Source: Stieleria sp. JC731
GTDB lineage: Bacteria > Planctomycetota > Planctomycetia > Pirellulales > Pirellulaceae
Reading direction: 5' to 3'
Assembly (NCBI RefSeq): GCF_020966635.1
Contig: NZ_JAJKFQ010000001.1
Location: forward strand, 1,054,001-1,118,000
Length of the DNA stretch: 64,000 nt
The first letter of the stretch is position 1. Every line of letters starts with the position of its first letter. The notes beneath the pieces are model-generated. The model ran no database searches and was not told the origin of the DNA. It saw nothing but the letters and a program-made list of their open reading frames with translations. Positions 1 to 8,808 of the stretch are shown piece by piece. A program made the position numbers and the translations under genes.

Positions 1-1
1 T

Positions 2-484
2 TTGGCATTGATGGTTGCCGATCCTTCTTTGGTCGATCTTCAATTTGATGCAGCTTTTGTCAACAGTGGCCCGTTTTCGTGGGTCTCGTCCAACGGTGGC
101 AAACCTGGTCGTCAAGTAAACGGCGAGTGGGTTGCGCACACGAATGCAGATTGGTCGAGCGATCACTTTCTCATGTCGAAGGACGATGTGATCGAGATGC
201 TGTTGCCGGCGCTAGAAAAGGTTCTTGGGCGATCGCTTAAGATCTGTGACTATGTCGATGTGCACCAATGGCAACATAGTGAAGCGGTCGATCATTTAGA
301 TGACGAATACCTGTTCAATCGATTTGCGGGCTTGGGTGCGTGCGGCGACTGGTGCAATGGGCGAAAGTTAGAGTCTGCATTTATGAGTGGCGTCGGACTG
401 GCGGGAGCTATCCTGCGTCACTACACAATTGACCGACCCGCATTTGTCGATGAACTCGGGGCACGGGCAACACTGAACCAATGA
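2..484 (+). CDS. Renalase-like NAD(P)/FAD-dependent amine oxidoreductase, C-terminal part
   Basis: The frame is open to the left edge, so the true start lies outside the window and only about the last 160 residues are seen. The visible part carries the C-terminal pattern of renalase-like flavin oxidoreductases: a serine/tryptophan stretch followed by a KPGR segment, 'WVAHTNADWSSDH' (residues about 44-56 of the visible part), and a late 'LGACGDWCNGRKLESAF' block that in this family contributes to FAD binding, followed by 'SGVGLAGAIL'. The N-terminal Rossmann GxGxxG motif would be upstream and cannot be checked. Family members are usually about 330 residues, so about half is present. The physiological substrate in bacteria is uncertain. 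A hairpin begins at the stop codon. Family assignment is by pattern recall only. Confidence 0.75.
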   Translation: MALMVADPSLVDLQFDAAFVNSGPFSWVSSNGGKPGRQVNGEWVAHTNADWSSDHFLMSKDDVIEMLLPALEKVLGRSLKICDYVDVHQWQHSEAVDHLDDEYLFNRFAGLGACGDWCNGRKLESAFMSGVGLAGAILRHYTIDRPAFVDELGARATLNQ

Positions 485-506
485 CGCACCTATCGAATAG
501 GTGCGT
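484..506. terminator. Perfect 10-bp hairpin between convergent genes
   Basis: ACGCACCTAT, loop CGA, ATAGGTGCGT: a perfect 10-bp inverted repeat with a 3-nt loop that starts on the last base of the upstream stop codon. It lies between two convergent genes (the oxidoreductase on + and the peroxiredoxin ending at 531 on -). No clear T-run follows on either strand, so it may be a bidirectional terminator or mRNA 3'-end stabiliser rather than a classical intrinsic terminator. Confidence 0.55.
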
Positions 507-530
507 TGCGTTCTGAGTTCGGTCTGTCCG

Positions 531-1091
531 CTACTTAAGTTTGGCAATCACTGCGGTGATCTTTTCTGGATCTTGGGCCGCTTTGACTTCCGAATCCTTG
601 TAAGCGATGTTGCCATCGAGATCGATGACAAAGGTCCATCGTTTGGCCGTGGCTTTGCGGACCAGCTCTTTTTCAATGTTGCCGATCAATTTCGTGACAG
701 CCTTGTCTCCAAGGGTGACGGGGACTCCGAAAGCCTCCGCGACTTTGCCTTCGGTATCGGCAAGCAGTGTGAAATTCAGATCATGGACGTCTTTGAAAAT
801 TTTGTGGTTTTCAACCGTGTCACCGCTGACGCCGATGACTTCGACGCCTGCGTCAGTGAAGTCCTTCATCTTGTCGCGATATCCGCATGCCTGCTTGGTG
901 CAACCACCAGTCATGTCCGCGGGGTAAAAGTAGACGACCAAGATTTTTTTGCCGACGTGATCTTCGGACTTCCACATCTCTCCTGAGTCCGCTTTGGCTT
1001 TGAATTTTGGAGCTTTGTCGCCGATGTCAACGGCGCTAGCGGTCAGGCTGCAGGTGAAAGTGAGAAGCAGTGTGGTGAGGATCAGTTTCAT
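531..1091 (-). CDS. Exported peroxiredoxin, BCP/PrxQ type
   Basis: Thiol peroxidase that reduces hydroperoxides. From the chosen ATG at 1091 the protein has 186 residues. Residues 1-20 (MKLILTTLLLTFTCSLTASA) form a clear Sec signal peptide, so it is expected outside the cytoplasmic membrane. The active site reads YPADMTGGCTKQACGYRD, with the peroxidatic Cys about C64 and a second Cys five residues later (C69), the spacing of BCP/PrxQ enzymes that form an intramolecular disulfide. The frame extends upstream to 1175, but that start would overlap the 3' end of the neighbouring gene and would bury the signal peptide, so the internal ATG is preferred. An exported BCP-type enzyme needs an extracytoplasmic thiol donor, which is not encoded nearby. 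It follows the DUF3500-like gene on the same strand with a 76-bp gap. Confidence 0.88.
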   Translation of the reverse strand: MKLILTTLLLTFTCSLTASAVDIGDKAPKFKAKADSGEMWKSEDHVGKKILVVYFYPADMTGGCTKQACGYRDKMKDFTDAGVEVIGVSGDTVENHKIFKDVHDLNFTLLADTEGKVAEAFGVPVTLGDKAVTKLIGNIEKELVRKATAKRWTFVIDLDGNIAYKDSEVKAAQDPEKITAVIAKLK

Positions 1092-1167
1092 GGTGGGAAT
1101 TGAGGTGGGGATAATTGGTGTCGGAGAGTGAGTGATCGAAAGCAAAATGTTGGGAACGTTGATCGCT

Positions 1168-2250
1168 TTACGCATTCAACTTGACGCTGGAATCGTCCGC
1201 GATATTGACCCAGACATGCACGTGTGGCTTTCCGCGATAGTGCCAGACGAAAGAGGGGCCTTCCAGACGCCAGTTGTCCCAGACGCCATCCTTGCCAATG
1301 TCAGAGTCCTGGTAGAAGGCTAGCGAGCACGCATCCAGACCGCCTTGTTTTTTCAGGCACTGCAATGCTTCTTGTTGATCGCTGTCGCGGTACATCTCGA
1401 CCAGCAGACCGAGAGTCTTTTGCAGATGTTCCTTCTGGTCAGATGACATGTCGGTCACTGGCAGCCCAGGAATGTTTCCGTTTCCGCGGAAGGCAACCGC
1501 TTGCTCACGAGGCGTTCTTGGCAACAAGGCTGCCTTTTGCTGGCGTCCGTCGAGCATTTTGTAAAGATCGTTGGCCGATACCGCTTGATGCCAGAAAACA
1601 TTGTCGGTGTGTTTGGGGTCTTCGTTGTCGGCGGGGGCGTGTCCATAGAACACGGGACCGCCAAAGGCAACGTGGTCTGCCGAGTTGCCGTCGCAGCGCA
1701 ACGTCATGTGCCGACCGGTAAGAACCATTTCAAACTTGCCTTCACCGGGCTTTCCAAAAATTGCGATGGACTGCTCAACGCCGAATCCGCCTGCGTCGTC
1801 GGATAGTTGTTGGTAGTAGCGTTCGTGCCATTCTGGATGAATGATCGATTCAAAGACTTTGGTGATCAGATCTCTTTGTTCGTCGCTGTAGAAATCATCA
1901 ACAATCTCGTGTTTGGTGATGTTCCAATTGTTCGCAACAAATGTCCGCAGCAAACCACGTTTCGGGTCCTGGTGATTCCAGTCAAAGCAGATGTCGTTTC
2001 GTTGTCGGTCGGAAAGCGTCGAATAAAGCTGTCCGACGAGAGACTCGGCTGATGTTTGTTCGGCAGCCAGTGTTGGAGAAGCCAACTGGTTTAATACGGC
2101 ACCGCCAAGTGTCGCGGTCGCGACCGCCGCCGAAGCATTTTTAAGAAAAGCTCGGCGAGGCTGCGGGCTTTGGCCTGAGAGGTTGTTGTTCAGGCGGTCG
2201 GACTTCTGGCGATCGGAATGGGAGCGGTCAACGTGCGAATGGGAGTTCAT
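1168..2250 (-). CDS. Tat-exported DUF3500-like protein
   Basis: A 360-residue protein. Residues about 31-62 form a Tat-type signal: a twin arginine (PRRAFLKNASAAVA) followed by a hydrophobic stretch and an ...SPTLAAE cleavage region. The body resembles the DUF3500 family: a block with GGPVFYGHAP, then a histidine-containing NVFWHQAVSANDLY segment, and a very conserved C-terminal SFVWHYRGKPHVHVWVNIAD block rich in His and Trp. The biochemical role of DUF3500 is not known to me; the conserved His residues suggest metal binding, which is inference. The start is an ATG at 2250, without a clear Shine-Dalgarno. It is divergent from the ceramidase-like gene at 2325, so the 74-bp gap must hold promoters for both directions. 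Confidence 0.75.
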   Translation of the reverse strand: MNSHSHVDRSHSDRQKSDRLNNNLSGQSPQPRRAFLKNASAAVATATLGGAVLNQLASPTLAAEQTSAESLVGQLYSTLSDRQRNDICFDWNHQDPKRGLLRTFVANNWNITKHEIVDDFYSDEQRDLITKVFESIIHPEWHERYYQQLSDDAGGFGVEQSIAIFGKPGEGKFEMVLTGRHMTLRCDGNSADHVAFGGPVFYGHAPADNEDPKHTDNVFWHQAVSANDLYKMLDGRQQKAALLPRTPREQAVAFRGNGNIPGLPVTDMSSDQKEHLQKTLGLLVEMYRDSDQQEALQCLKKQGGLDACSLAFYQDSDIGKDGVWDNWRLEGPSFVWHYRGKPHVHVWVNIADDSSVKLNA

Positions 2251-2324
2251 GGCAATGCCTTTGGGAGGGGACGTTCACGCTATGATAGAGCCGATTCTAA
2301 CTGATTGCGGCGGACCAAATTGAA

Positions 2325-3839
2325 ATGAACATGCAACTTTGTGGCAGATCGATCGTGGCGGCCAAGACGATCGGGCAATTCACTGTGGGCATAAAATCTA
2401 GGTATCGTGGTTGCACGGTCGGGCTGGTGCTCTTCTTGCTGTTGTTCTGTCTGGATGTCTCGAATTCGTCAGCTCAGCAAGACGCGTCAAGTGCCGGTTC
2501 CACAGGTAAATTGTCGACAAGCGAATTGCGATTGGCGACGTTCGATCTGGACGTGACGCCTCCGGTCGGATCAATGATGGCTTACGATCCGGTTCGTCGG
2601 AATGACGAACTCGGATTGCGTTGCAAGGGGATCGTGATCTTTGGTTCGGGACAGCCGATCGTGCTCTGTGCGGTGGACTGGATCGGGATTTCCAATGGGG
2701 CGCACGACGAGTTTCGAAAAGTCTTGGCTGGTGCGGCAAAGACAGACGTTGCAAATGTTGCGGTCCACACATTGCACCAGCATGATGCCCCGCGTTGTGA
2801 CTTTACGGCCGAGCAGTTGTTGCATCATGTTGGGGCAACGGATCTGGGGCCATTTGAAAGTTCACACCAACGCCAAACCCTGGTTCGGCTTGGAGAGGTT
2901 GTTCGCGACCGAATCCAGAATGCACGGCGAGTGACCCATGTTGGTTTCGGCACTGCGATTGTCGACAAGGTTGCCAGCAATCGTCGACTGATGGGACCTG
3001 ATGGCAAGGTCTATGCGACTCGCTACACCACTTGCCGAGATCCAAAGATGCGAGCCGAGCCTATCGGAACGATCGATCCGGAGCTTAGCTGCTTGGTTTT
3101 CTACGAAGGTGACTTGCCCATCGTTTCCTTGACGTACTACGCGTGTCATCCGCAGAGCTATTATCGCACCGGTGTGCCGAGTCCTGACTTTCCCGGGATC
3201 GCTCGGATCATTCGGTCTCAAGATACTCCTGAGGCGATGCATGTTCACTTCAATGGGGCAGGGGGCAACATCGGTGCAGGGAAGTACAACGACGGCGACA
3301 AAGCGAACCGTCTGGTTTTGGCTGCCCGAGTTGCCGAAGCAATGGCGAGTGCTTTCGAATCGGTGCGGAGGTTCCCAGTGGAGGCAAACGATGTGCGCTG
3401 GGCAACGCAATCGGTCGCTTTGCCGGCAGCACCGCACCTGAACGAAACAGAGTTGCGGGCGGCCCTTCAGTCACCGAGTCCGGAAGTTGTTCAAAACGTT
3501 CCCGCCGATTTGGCGTGGCTGTTGCGATGCAAGTCAGGGCATCGGGTCGATTTGGGGTGCCTGTCGATCGGTGATATTCGAGTGCTGCACATGCCTGGCG
3601 AATTATTCGTCGAATATCAGTTGGCAGCCAAGGCGATGCGCAAAGACCTGAGCGTCGCGATGGCCGCTTACGGTGATTATGGTCCTGGGTATATCGGGAC
3701 AGAGATTGCGTATGGACAGGGTGGCTACGAAACGAGCACGCGAGCTTCCAGGGTTGCTCCTTCGGTTGAAAAGCAGCTGATTGCCGCGATGGAAAAACTG
3801 CTTGACGTCGGGCCTTCTTCGACAAAGGAATCGCGATGA
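2325..3839 (+). CDS. Exported neutral ceramidase-like protein
   Basis: 504 residues. The N-terminus has basic residues, then a hydrophobic stretch at about 28-48 (VGLVLFLLLFCLDVS) ending near NSSAQQ, consistent with a signal peptide. The mature part opens with ATFDLDVTPPVG, the hallmark start of the neutral/alkaline non-lysosomal ceramidase-like domain common in planctomycetes, followed by VAVHTLHQHDAP, a His-rich segment that in true ceramidases holds zinc ligands, and later YYACHPQSYYR and HFNGAGGNIGAG. Substrate is unproven: many planctomycete members are only remote ceramidase relatives. Its stop codon overlaps the next start (ATGA at 3836-3839), so it is translationally coupled to the dehydrogenase/cytochrome gene. 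Confidence 0.78.
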   Translation: MNMQLCGRSIVAAKTIGQFTVGIKSRYRGCTVGLVLFLLLFCLDVSNSSAQQDASSAGSTGKLSTSELRLATFDLDVTPPVGSMMAYDPVRRNDELGLRCKGIVIFGSGQPIVLCAVDWIGISNGAHDEFRKVLAGAAKTDVANVAVHTLHQHDAPRCDFTAEQLLHHVGATDLGPFESSHQRQTLVRLGEVVRDRIQNARRVTHVGFGTAIVDKVASNRRLMGPDGKVYATRYTTCRDPKMRAEPIGTIDPELSCLVFYEGDLPIVSLTYYACHPQSYYRTGVPSPDFPGIARIIRSQDTPEAMHVHFNGAGGNIGAGKYNDGDKANRLVLAARVAEAMASAFESVRRFPVEANDVRWATQSVALPAAPHLNETELRAALQSPSPEVVQNVPADLAWLLRCKSGHRVDLGCLSIGDIRVLHMPGELFVEYQLAAKAMRKDLSVAMAAYGDYGPGYIGTEIAYGQGGYETSTRASRVAPSVEKQLIAAMEKLLDVGPSSTKESR

Positions 3840-6800
3840 TCTGGCAATCGCTGAAATGGTCCGACGGTGCCGGCGTTCGACACCGCATGCCTGCATCTAC
3901 GCGGCAGAACGTAGGGGCTTCGTTGGTGAAGATTGTCGTTATATGCGAGATTGCCGTTTTGTGCCTAAGTCTCTGTGGCGGAATCGCAAGTGCGGAGGAC
4001 TTTGCTGGCGTGCTTCCGCGAATCGAGCCGACAGAACCAAAGCACACACTCGATGGCTTCAATGTGGCCGAGGGTTTTGCGATCCAGCTGATCGCTTCGG
4101 AGCCACTGGTGAATAGTCCCGTTGCAGCCGAGTGGTCGGCGTCGGGCGAGTTGTTTGTCTGCGAGATGCGAGGCTACAGCGAAGAGCGAGATGCGGGTCT
4201 ATCGCGAGTTTCGCGTCTCGTCGATGAAGACAACGACGGTGTATACGACTCATCGAAAGTTTTCGCAGATGGGCTTTTATGGCCGACCGCGATCTTTCCG
4301 TACCGAGGCGGATTGTTTGTTGGTGACGCACCAGACCTTTGGTACATGAAAGACAACAACGGCGACGGGGTCGCCGACGAAAAACGCGTTGTTCTGACGG
4401 GCTTTTCGACCAGCAATGTCCAAGGACTTTTAAATTCATTTAGGTGGGGGCTCGACAACCGTATTCACTTGGCGGTGGGAACCGCAGGCGGGAATGTGCG
4501 TCGCCCCGATCAGGATGTTTCCGAAAGCGTTTCCGTTCGGGGATTCGATTTGGCGTTTGACCCCGATACTTTTCAATTCGAACGAACCAGCGGTGGCGCC
4601 CAGCACGGTATGTGCTTTGATGATTGGGGACGAAAGTTTGTTTGTTCAAACAGCGATCATTTACAGCAGGTGATGTATGACGATCGCGATTTGGATCGCA
4701 AAATCACCTATCCGGTGCCTTCGGCGCGATTGTCGATAGCGGCTGACGGTCCTCAGGCAGAAGTGTTTCGGATCAGTCCGGTTGAACCCTGGCGTGTCCT
4801 CCGAACAAAGTTGCGTGTCGCCGGGATCGTTGGTGGTCCGGTCGAAGGCGGTGGGCGTGCGGCAGGGTATTTCACTGGTGCCACAGGAGTCACGATTTAT
4901 CGAGGTGACGCCTGGCCGGATTCGGATGGGCCCATTGCGATCATTGGCGATGTGGGCAGCAATCTGATTCATCGCAAGCGGTTGGTGCGTCAAGGTCTAG
5001 AGTTCTTAGGACGTCGGATCGATGAAAACGCCGAGTTTGTTGCTTCCATCGACAATTGGTTCAGGCCAGCACAGTTCAGCTGTGGCCCTGACGGTGCCCT
5101 GACCGTGATCGACGTTTACCGCGAAGTCATCGAACATCCCAAGAGCTTGCCTCCCGATATTAAACGTCACCTCGATCTAAACGCGGGACGCGATCGAGGC
5201 CGGCTTTATCGCGTCGTTCCCCAGGGTTTTGTTCATCGACCGACAGCGAATTTGGCCAACGCGTCGACTGATGCGTTGGTTAGTTATCTCGATCACGACA
5301 ACGCTTGGCATCGTGAAACGGCAGCACGTTTGATCTATGAGCGTCAAGATCCTGCAGCGGAACGATGGCTGCGAGAATTACTAAAGCATGGCGCCGCGCG
5401 AGGCAGGATGCACGCGATGTATGCACTCGATGGGATCGGAAAGTTGCGTCATGAAGATGTCATCACAGGGCTTGCCGATAGGCACGATCAAGTCGTGTGT
5501 CATGCGATTCGGTTGGCGACAAGGTATGGTGCTCGAGTTGACGTCATCGAATCGTTGAAGCCATTGGTGAACCATCCATCGATCGATGTCCGGTGCCAGC
5601 TTGCTTTTTCGATGTCAAAGTTTGCAACGGATCAATCGGCCAGTTGGCTTGCATCGATCTTGGCGCGCAACATTAGTAATCGCTGGATCCAATTGGCCGT
5701 GATGTCATCGATTGGTGATCAAGCTGAAAGGTTGTTGTTCGAAACGTTGGCGATGTTTGAAAGCCATGAATTGAACCGAGACGCGGTCGCCTTCATTGCG
5801 ACGTTGGTCGAATCGGTTCAAGGGTCGATGGATGGTCAGGCCGCAAGGCGACTGGCAGAGTTGCTGCTGGAAAAAGGAAGCGATGGGATTGCGTTGCCAA
5901 TGTTCCACGAATTCTGTCGCGGACGGTGGAGAGTTCTCGTTGGCGATGATTGGGTGGCCAAGATCGAAGCTCGGCAGCAGCAGCTGGTTGATCAAGCGAT
6001 CGACCGTTATGCCGATAACGATGCGAGCGATCAATCTCGCATCGACGCGTTGATGCAATTGGGACCGATTGTCGATCAGCGATTGGATCTGGCGGCCATG
6101 GACGTATTGGCAAATCATCAATCGATGTCGCTTGTCAGTGCGACGCTGCGTGCGATGAATAGTCGTGCGTCACGCTCCGTTGTCAATGTGGTTTTGGATC
6201 GGATGAAACAGTGGAGTCCTCAGATCAGGAATACAGCTTGTGAGTTGCTTTTTTCCAGTCCCGCGCAGGCCCAATTGGTTTTTCAGGCAATTGATGAAGG
6301 CCACATCGCGGCGGAAGATTTTCCAATGATGCAGTGGAAGCTGCTTTCGGAAAACAGCGACGGTTCGATTGCTGACCGGGCGAAAGGAATCGTCGCCAGC
6401 GTCAAATCGCCGTCGCGTCAATCGGTGCTGGATGAGTATCAAGACGCGTTAAAGCTGGTGGGCGATGCTTCGCGTGGGGCTGTTGTGTTTCGCGATCAAT
6501 GTGCGAGCTGTCATCGCGTCGGTGATATCGGCCACGAAGTCGGGCCAAGCTTGATGGCGGCTGCCACCAGGGGAGCGGATTCGATCTTGGTTAATGTTTT
6601 GGATCCAAACCGTGAAGTGAATCCGCAGTATCGCAACTATGTTGTCTTAACAGATGAAGGTCAGACATTCAGCGGCATGATCGTTGGCGAGAACTCAAAC
6701 AGCATCACGCTGCGAGCAGCCGAATCGCTGGAGCAAAGTGTTTCTCGCGATCAGATCGAATGGATCCGTGACACCGGTGTCTCTATCATGCCGGAGGGGC

Positions 6801-6865
6801 TCGAGAAAGTCATTTCGACCCAGCAGATGGCTGACTTGATCGAGTATCTGCGTACGGCGCATTGA
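3836..6865 (+). CDS. Planctomycete membrane-bound dehydrogenase with HEAT-like repeats and C-terminal cytochrome c
   Basis: 1009 residues. A hydrophobic segment at about 29-50 (SLVKIVVICEIAVLCLSLCGG) serves as signal/anchor. Residues about 55-460 match the N-terminal dehydrogenase-like beta-propeller of planctomycete/Verrucomicrobia proteins (TIGR02604 type): FAIQLIASEPLV, then calcium-loop-like DEDNDGVYD and DNNGDGVADE. Residues about 470-780 are alpha-helical, HEAT-like. The C-terminus is a haem domain (TIGR02603 type) with one CASCH site (C889, C892, H893), then a conserved EVGPSLMAA segment and a late 'IMPEGLEKV' Met that could be the axial ligand. The role is probably periplasmic oxidation of a sugar or alcohol passing electrons to the haem; the substrate is unknown. 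It is coupled to the upstream ceramidase-like gene by the 4-bp ATGA overlap. Confidence 0.88.
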   Translation: MIWQSLKWSDGAGVRHRMPASTRQNVGASLVKIVVICEIAVLCLSLCGGIASAEDFAGVLPRIEPTEPKHTLDGFNVAEGFAIQLIASEPLVNSPVAAEWSASGELFVCEMRGYSEERDAGLSRVSRLVDEDNDGVYDSSKVFADGLLWPTAIFPYRGGLFVGDAPDLWYMKDNNGDGVADEKRVVLTGFSTSNVQGLLNSFRWGLDNRIHLAVGTAGGNVRRPDQDVSESVSVRGFDLAFDPDTFQFERTSGGAQHGMCFDDWGRKFVCSNSDHLQQVMYDDRDLDRKITYPVPSARLSIAADGPQAEVFRISPVEPWRVLRTKLRVAGIVGGPVEGGGRAAGYFTGATGVTIYRGDAWPDSDGPIAIIGDVGSNLIHRKRLVRQGLEFLGRRIDENAEFVASIDNWFRPAQFSCGPDGALTVIDVYREVIEHPKSLPPDIKRHLDLNAGRDRGRLYRVVPQGFVHRPTANLANASTDALVSYLDHDNAWHRETAARLIYERQDPAAERWLRELLKHGAARGRMHAMYALDGIGKLRHEDVITGLADRHDQVVCHAIRLATRYGARVDVIESLKPLVNHPSIDVRCQLAFSMSKFATDQSASWLASILARNISNRWIQLAVMSSIGDQAERLLFETLAMFESHELNRDAVAFIATLVESVQGSMDGQAARRLAELLLEKGSDGIALPMFHEFCRGRWRVLVGDDWVAKIEARQQQLVDQAIDRYADNDASDQSRIDALMQLGPIVDQRLDLAAMDVLANHQSMSLVSATLRAMNSRASRSVVNVVLDRMKQWSPQIRNTACELLFSSPAQAQLVFQAIDEGHIAAEDFPMMQWKLLSENSDGSIADRAKGIVASVKSPSRQSVLDEYQDALKLVGDASRGAVVFRDQCASCHRVGDIGHEVGPSLMAAATRGADSILVNVLDPNREVNPQYRNYVVLTDEGQTFSGMIVGENSNSITLRAAESLEQSVSRDQIEWIRDTGVSIMPEGLEKVISTQQMADLIEYLRTAH

Positions 6866-6965
6866 AGTGGCTGATGAATCGTTTGATCGATTTCGATTAG
6901 GTACTGTTTTCAGCTCTACTAGCGACCCATTGATTTTCAGTTTTTAGCTCTCATCAAGTTGCCTT

Positions 6966-7100
6966 GGGCGGCAACAGCGGAAAAGGACGCTACCTACACG
7001 GAGTGTAGGGCGACAATGGCGGGAAAGATCGCTACCTGCACGAGGTGTGGGGCGATAACTGCGGGAGAGAGCGTTCCCTACACGGAGTGTACGCGACGAT
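6966..7100. repeat. 42-bp tandem repeat, about 3.2 units, each with a small hairpin
   Basis: Within the 405-bp gap 6866-7270, units begin at 6966, 7008, 7050 and a partial at 7092, exactly 42 bp apart. Each full unit contains a 7-bp inverted repeat with a 3-nt loop: CCTACAC-GGA-GTGTAGG at 6993-7009, CCTGCAC-GAG-GTGTGGG at 7035-7051 and CCTACAC-GGA-GTGTACG at 7077-7093. In unit 2 the substitutions leave G-U pairs, so an RNA stem would survive; unit 3 has one mismatch. The minus strand is open through the array because 42 is a multiple of 3, but the peptide resembles nothing. No other gene is seen in 6866-7270. Confidence 0.75.
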
Positions 7101-7270
7101 AAAAAATTAATAGGCTGCTGGTATCGTCGTTGGGCATTGTGCGGCTGCTGCTTGGACTCGGAACTGCTTCGACAATCCTTTAAGATGTCAACGCACGTTT
7201 GTGACGTGGTGAACACTGGGCAAGCGGCTGAGCGAATTAGCAACTAACCTTACGGAAAGCAACAAGTTAT

Positions 7271-8233
7271 ATGACGACGATTCGATGGGGATTGGTGGGC
7301 TGTGGTGACATCGCCGAGAAACGAGTGGCAGATGCGATCAAGTGTGACCCGAATTCGACACTGCAAGTGGCTTGCCGACGCAATGAAGAAAAGTTGATTC
7401 AGTTCGCGGACCGCTATGGCATCGAGCATTGGACGACCGATGCCGATGAGTTGCTCGCTCGCGATGATGTCGATGCGGTTTACATCGCGACACCGGTTGA
7501 CTTGCATGCGCCGCAGACGGTCAGTGCCGCGACGGCGGGCAAGCATGTGCTTGTCGAAAAACCGATGGCGCTAGATTCAAAACAGTGTCAGTTGATGGTG
7601 GACGCTTGCGAGCAGGCGGGGGTGAAACTTGGCGTCGCATACTATCGCCGTTTCTATCCGGCCCTCGCGCGTGTCCGTGCACTGTTGGAGTCGGGCGAAC
7701 TTGGACGACCGCTTTCGATCTTGGCGACAACGGGGAATCCGAATCGCTTTCCACAAGACGATTGGCGTGTGGTGCGTTCGCGCGGTGGTGGTGGCCCGCT
7801 GATGGATATCGGAAGTCATCGCTTGGACCTGTTCGTCGCTTTGTTTGGCGAGGTCGTGGACGTGCGAGCCAAATGTGCAAGGTCGCCAGACTACGAAGCC
7901 GAAGAGATGGCAACGCTATTGGTCGAATTCAAGAAAGGAACCCATGGTGTGCTGCAGTGCTATTTTGGAACGACTGACACGCCTGATCGTTTGGAGGTGA
8001 TTGGAACCGAAGGTCGCGTCACGATCGAAGATCTGAACGAGGGGCGATTAAAAGTGGTGACGAAAGTGGGGGAAGCCTCTGAGCATTTTCCGCCGCACGA
8101 AAACTTTCATGCCCCTTTGGTCAGCGATTTTACGCGAGCAATTTTAGAGGGCGTTGACCCTGCGGTTACCGGAGCGGAAGGTAAGAAAACGAGCGACATA
8201 ATCGAAGCCGCGTACGGGTGTTTTCCCGGTTAG
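7271..8233 (+). CDS. Gfo/Idh/MocA-family NAD(P)-dependent oxidoreductase
   Basis: 320 residues. The N-terminal Rossmann domain opens with WGLVGCGDIAEKR (GxGxxA-type nucleotide-binding loop at residues about 8-15), followed by YIATPVDLHAPQ and the family motif VEKPMAL (EKP, about residues 96-98). The C-terminal alpha/beta substrate domain has the conserved GGGPLMDIGSHRLDL block, with the His usually implicated in catalysis. The family oxidises or reduces sugars, inositols and related compounds; nothing here fixes the substrate. The ATG at 7271 follows a GGAAAGC stretch ending about 11 nt upstream. Transcription is in the direction of the gcv operon but 575 bp of non-coding DNA separates them. 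Confidence 0.9.
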   Translation: MTTIRWGLVGCGDIAEKRVADAIKCDPNSTLQVACRRNEEKLIQFADRYGIEHWTTDADELLARDDVDAVYIATPVDLHAPQTVSAATAGKHVLVEKPMALDSKQCQLMVDACEQAGVKLGVAYYRRFYPALARVRALLESGELGRPLSILATTGNPNRFPQDDWRVVRSRGGGGPLMDIGSHRLDLFVALFGEVVDVRAKCARSPDYEAEEMATLLVEFKKGTHGVLQCYFGTTDTPDRLEVIGTEGRVTIEDLNEGRLKVVTKVGEASEHFPPHENFHAPLVSDFTRAILEGVDPAVTGAEGKKTSDIIEAAYGCFPG

Positions 8234-8808
8234 ATCCTGCGTATCAGGGTGTCACTGAGGTAATTGCCCATCAGTGATTGCTGTGGCTCACTGGCCGGGG
8301 TGTCCGATAGCGGAGCAAGATCGCTGGCTGATCGCAAATCACGGAGGCGGCCCGGGGAGTCGCGGTGCCACCTGGGGAGGCGCGGCGGTCGTGCCGTTTG
8401 GTGCTGTGATGAGCACTGAGGTTGCAGTTCGACATTCGTTCAGGATCAGTTGGACAGGGCAGCGAGGGCACTGAAAAATTATCGACGTTTAGCGTGGGCA
8501 ACTGTACGCATCGGCAAGTCGAGGGGAGATTCCTTTCCTTTGGCGATAGTGACACTGGAACCGCATTGGATATCCATTACACTCTGAATCTCTCAGGCGG
8601 CAAACGCCGTCTGGGCACCGATCGTTGACATGTTGGCCCGCGTAAAACGCATTTCCTTCTCTTGGTGAATCGCTGTGATTGCGACCACCCGGATCGGGCT
8701 AGGTGTGTGTGGTGGGTGCGATGCTGGGATCGGTAGCAGGCTGCCGGTCCGAAGTGGTATCGGCTCGTCGAACCCCGTTCACACCCCGAAAGGTCCGCGA
8801 GAGACTGA
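8234..8808 (+). other. 575-bp non-coding leader upstream of gcvT
   Basis: No convincing gene. The region holds a GC-rich stretch (about 8341-8400) and a short hairpin (GGCG-GCAAA-CGCC, 8596-8608). A CTCTCAGG string at about 8591 recalls a glycine riboswitch, but the rest of the aptamer consensus was not found. It probably contains the gcv promoter and an untranslated leader. Confidence 0.5.

Noticed and set aside
1132-1323. Small plus-strand frame opposite the DUF3500-like gene
   Set aside because: It is antisense to a supported gene and has no independent evidence.
3250-4062. A 270-residue minus-strand frame
   Set aside because: It overlaps two strongly supported plus-strand genes and is Arg/Pro/Ser-rich with no recognisable motif.
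6966-7100. CRISPR array
   Set aside because: Units are directly adjacent with no unique spacers, and no cas gene is present.
6944-7243. A 99-residue minus-strand protein across the 42-bp repeats
   Set aside because: It is open only because 42 is a multiple of three; composition is Arg/Ser/Cys-rich and unlike neighbours, with no ribosome site.
8570-8640. Glycine riboswitch upstream of gcvT
   Set aside because: Only CTCTCAGG is present; the conserved GGAGAG and GCCGAAGGGGCAA parts of the aptamer are not found around it.
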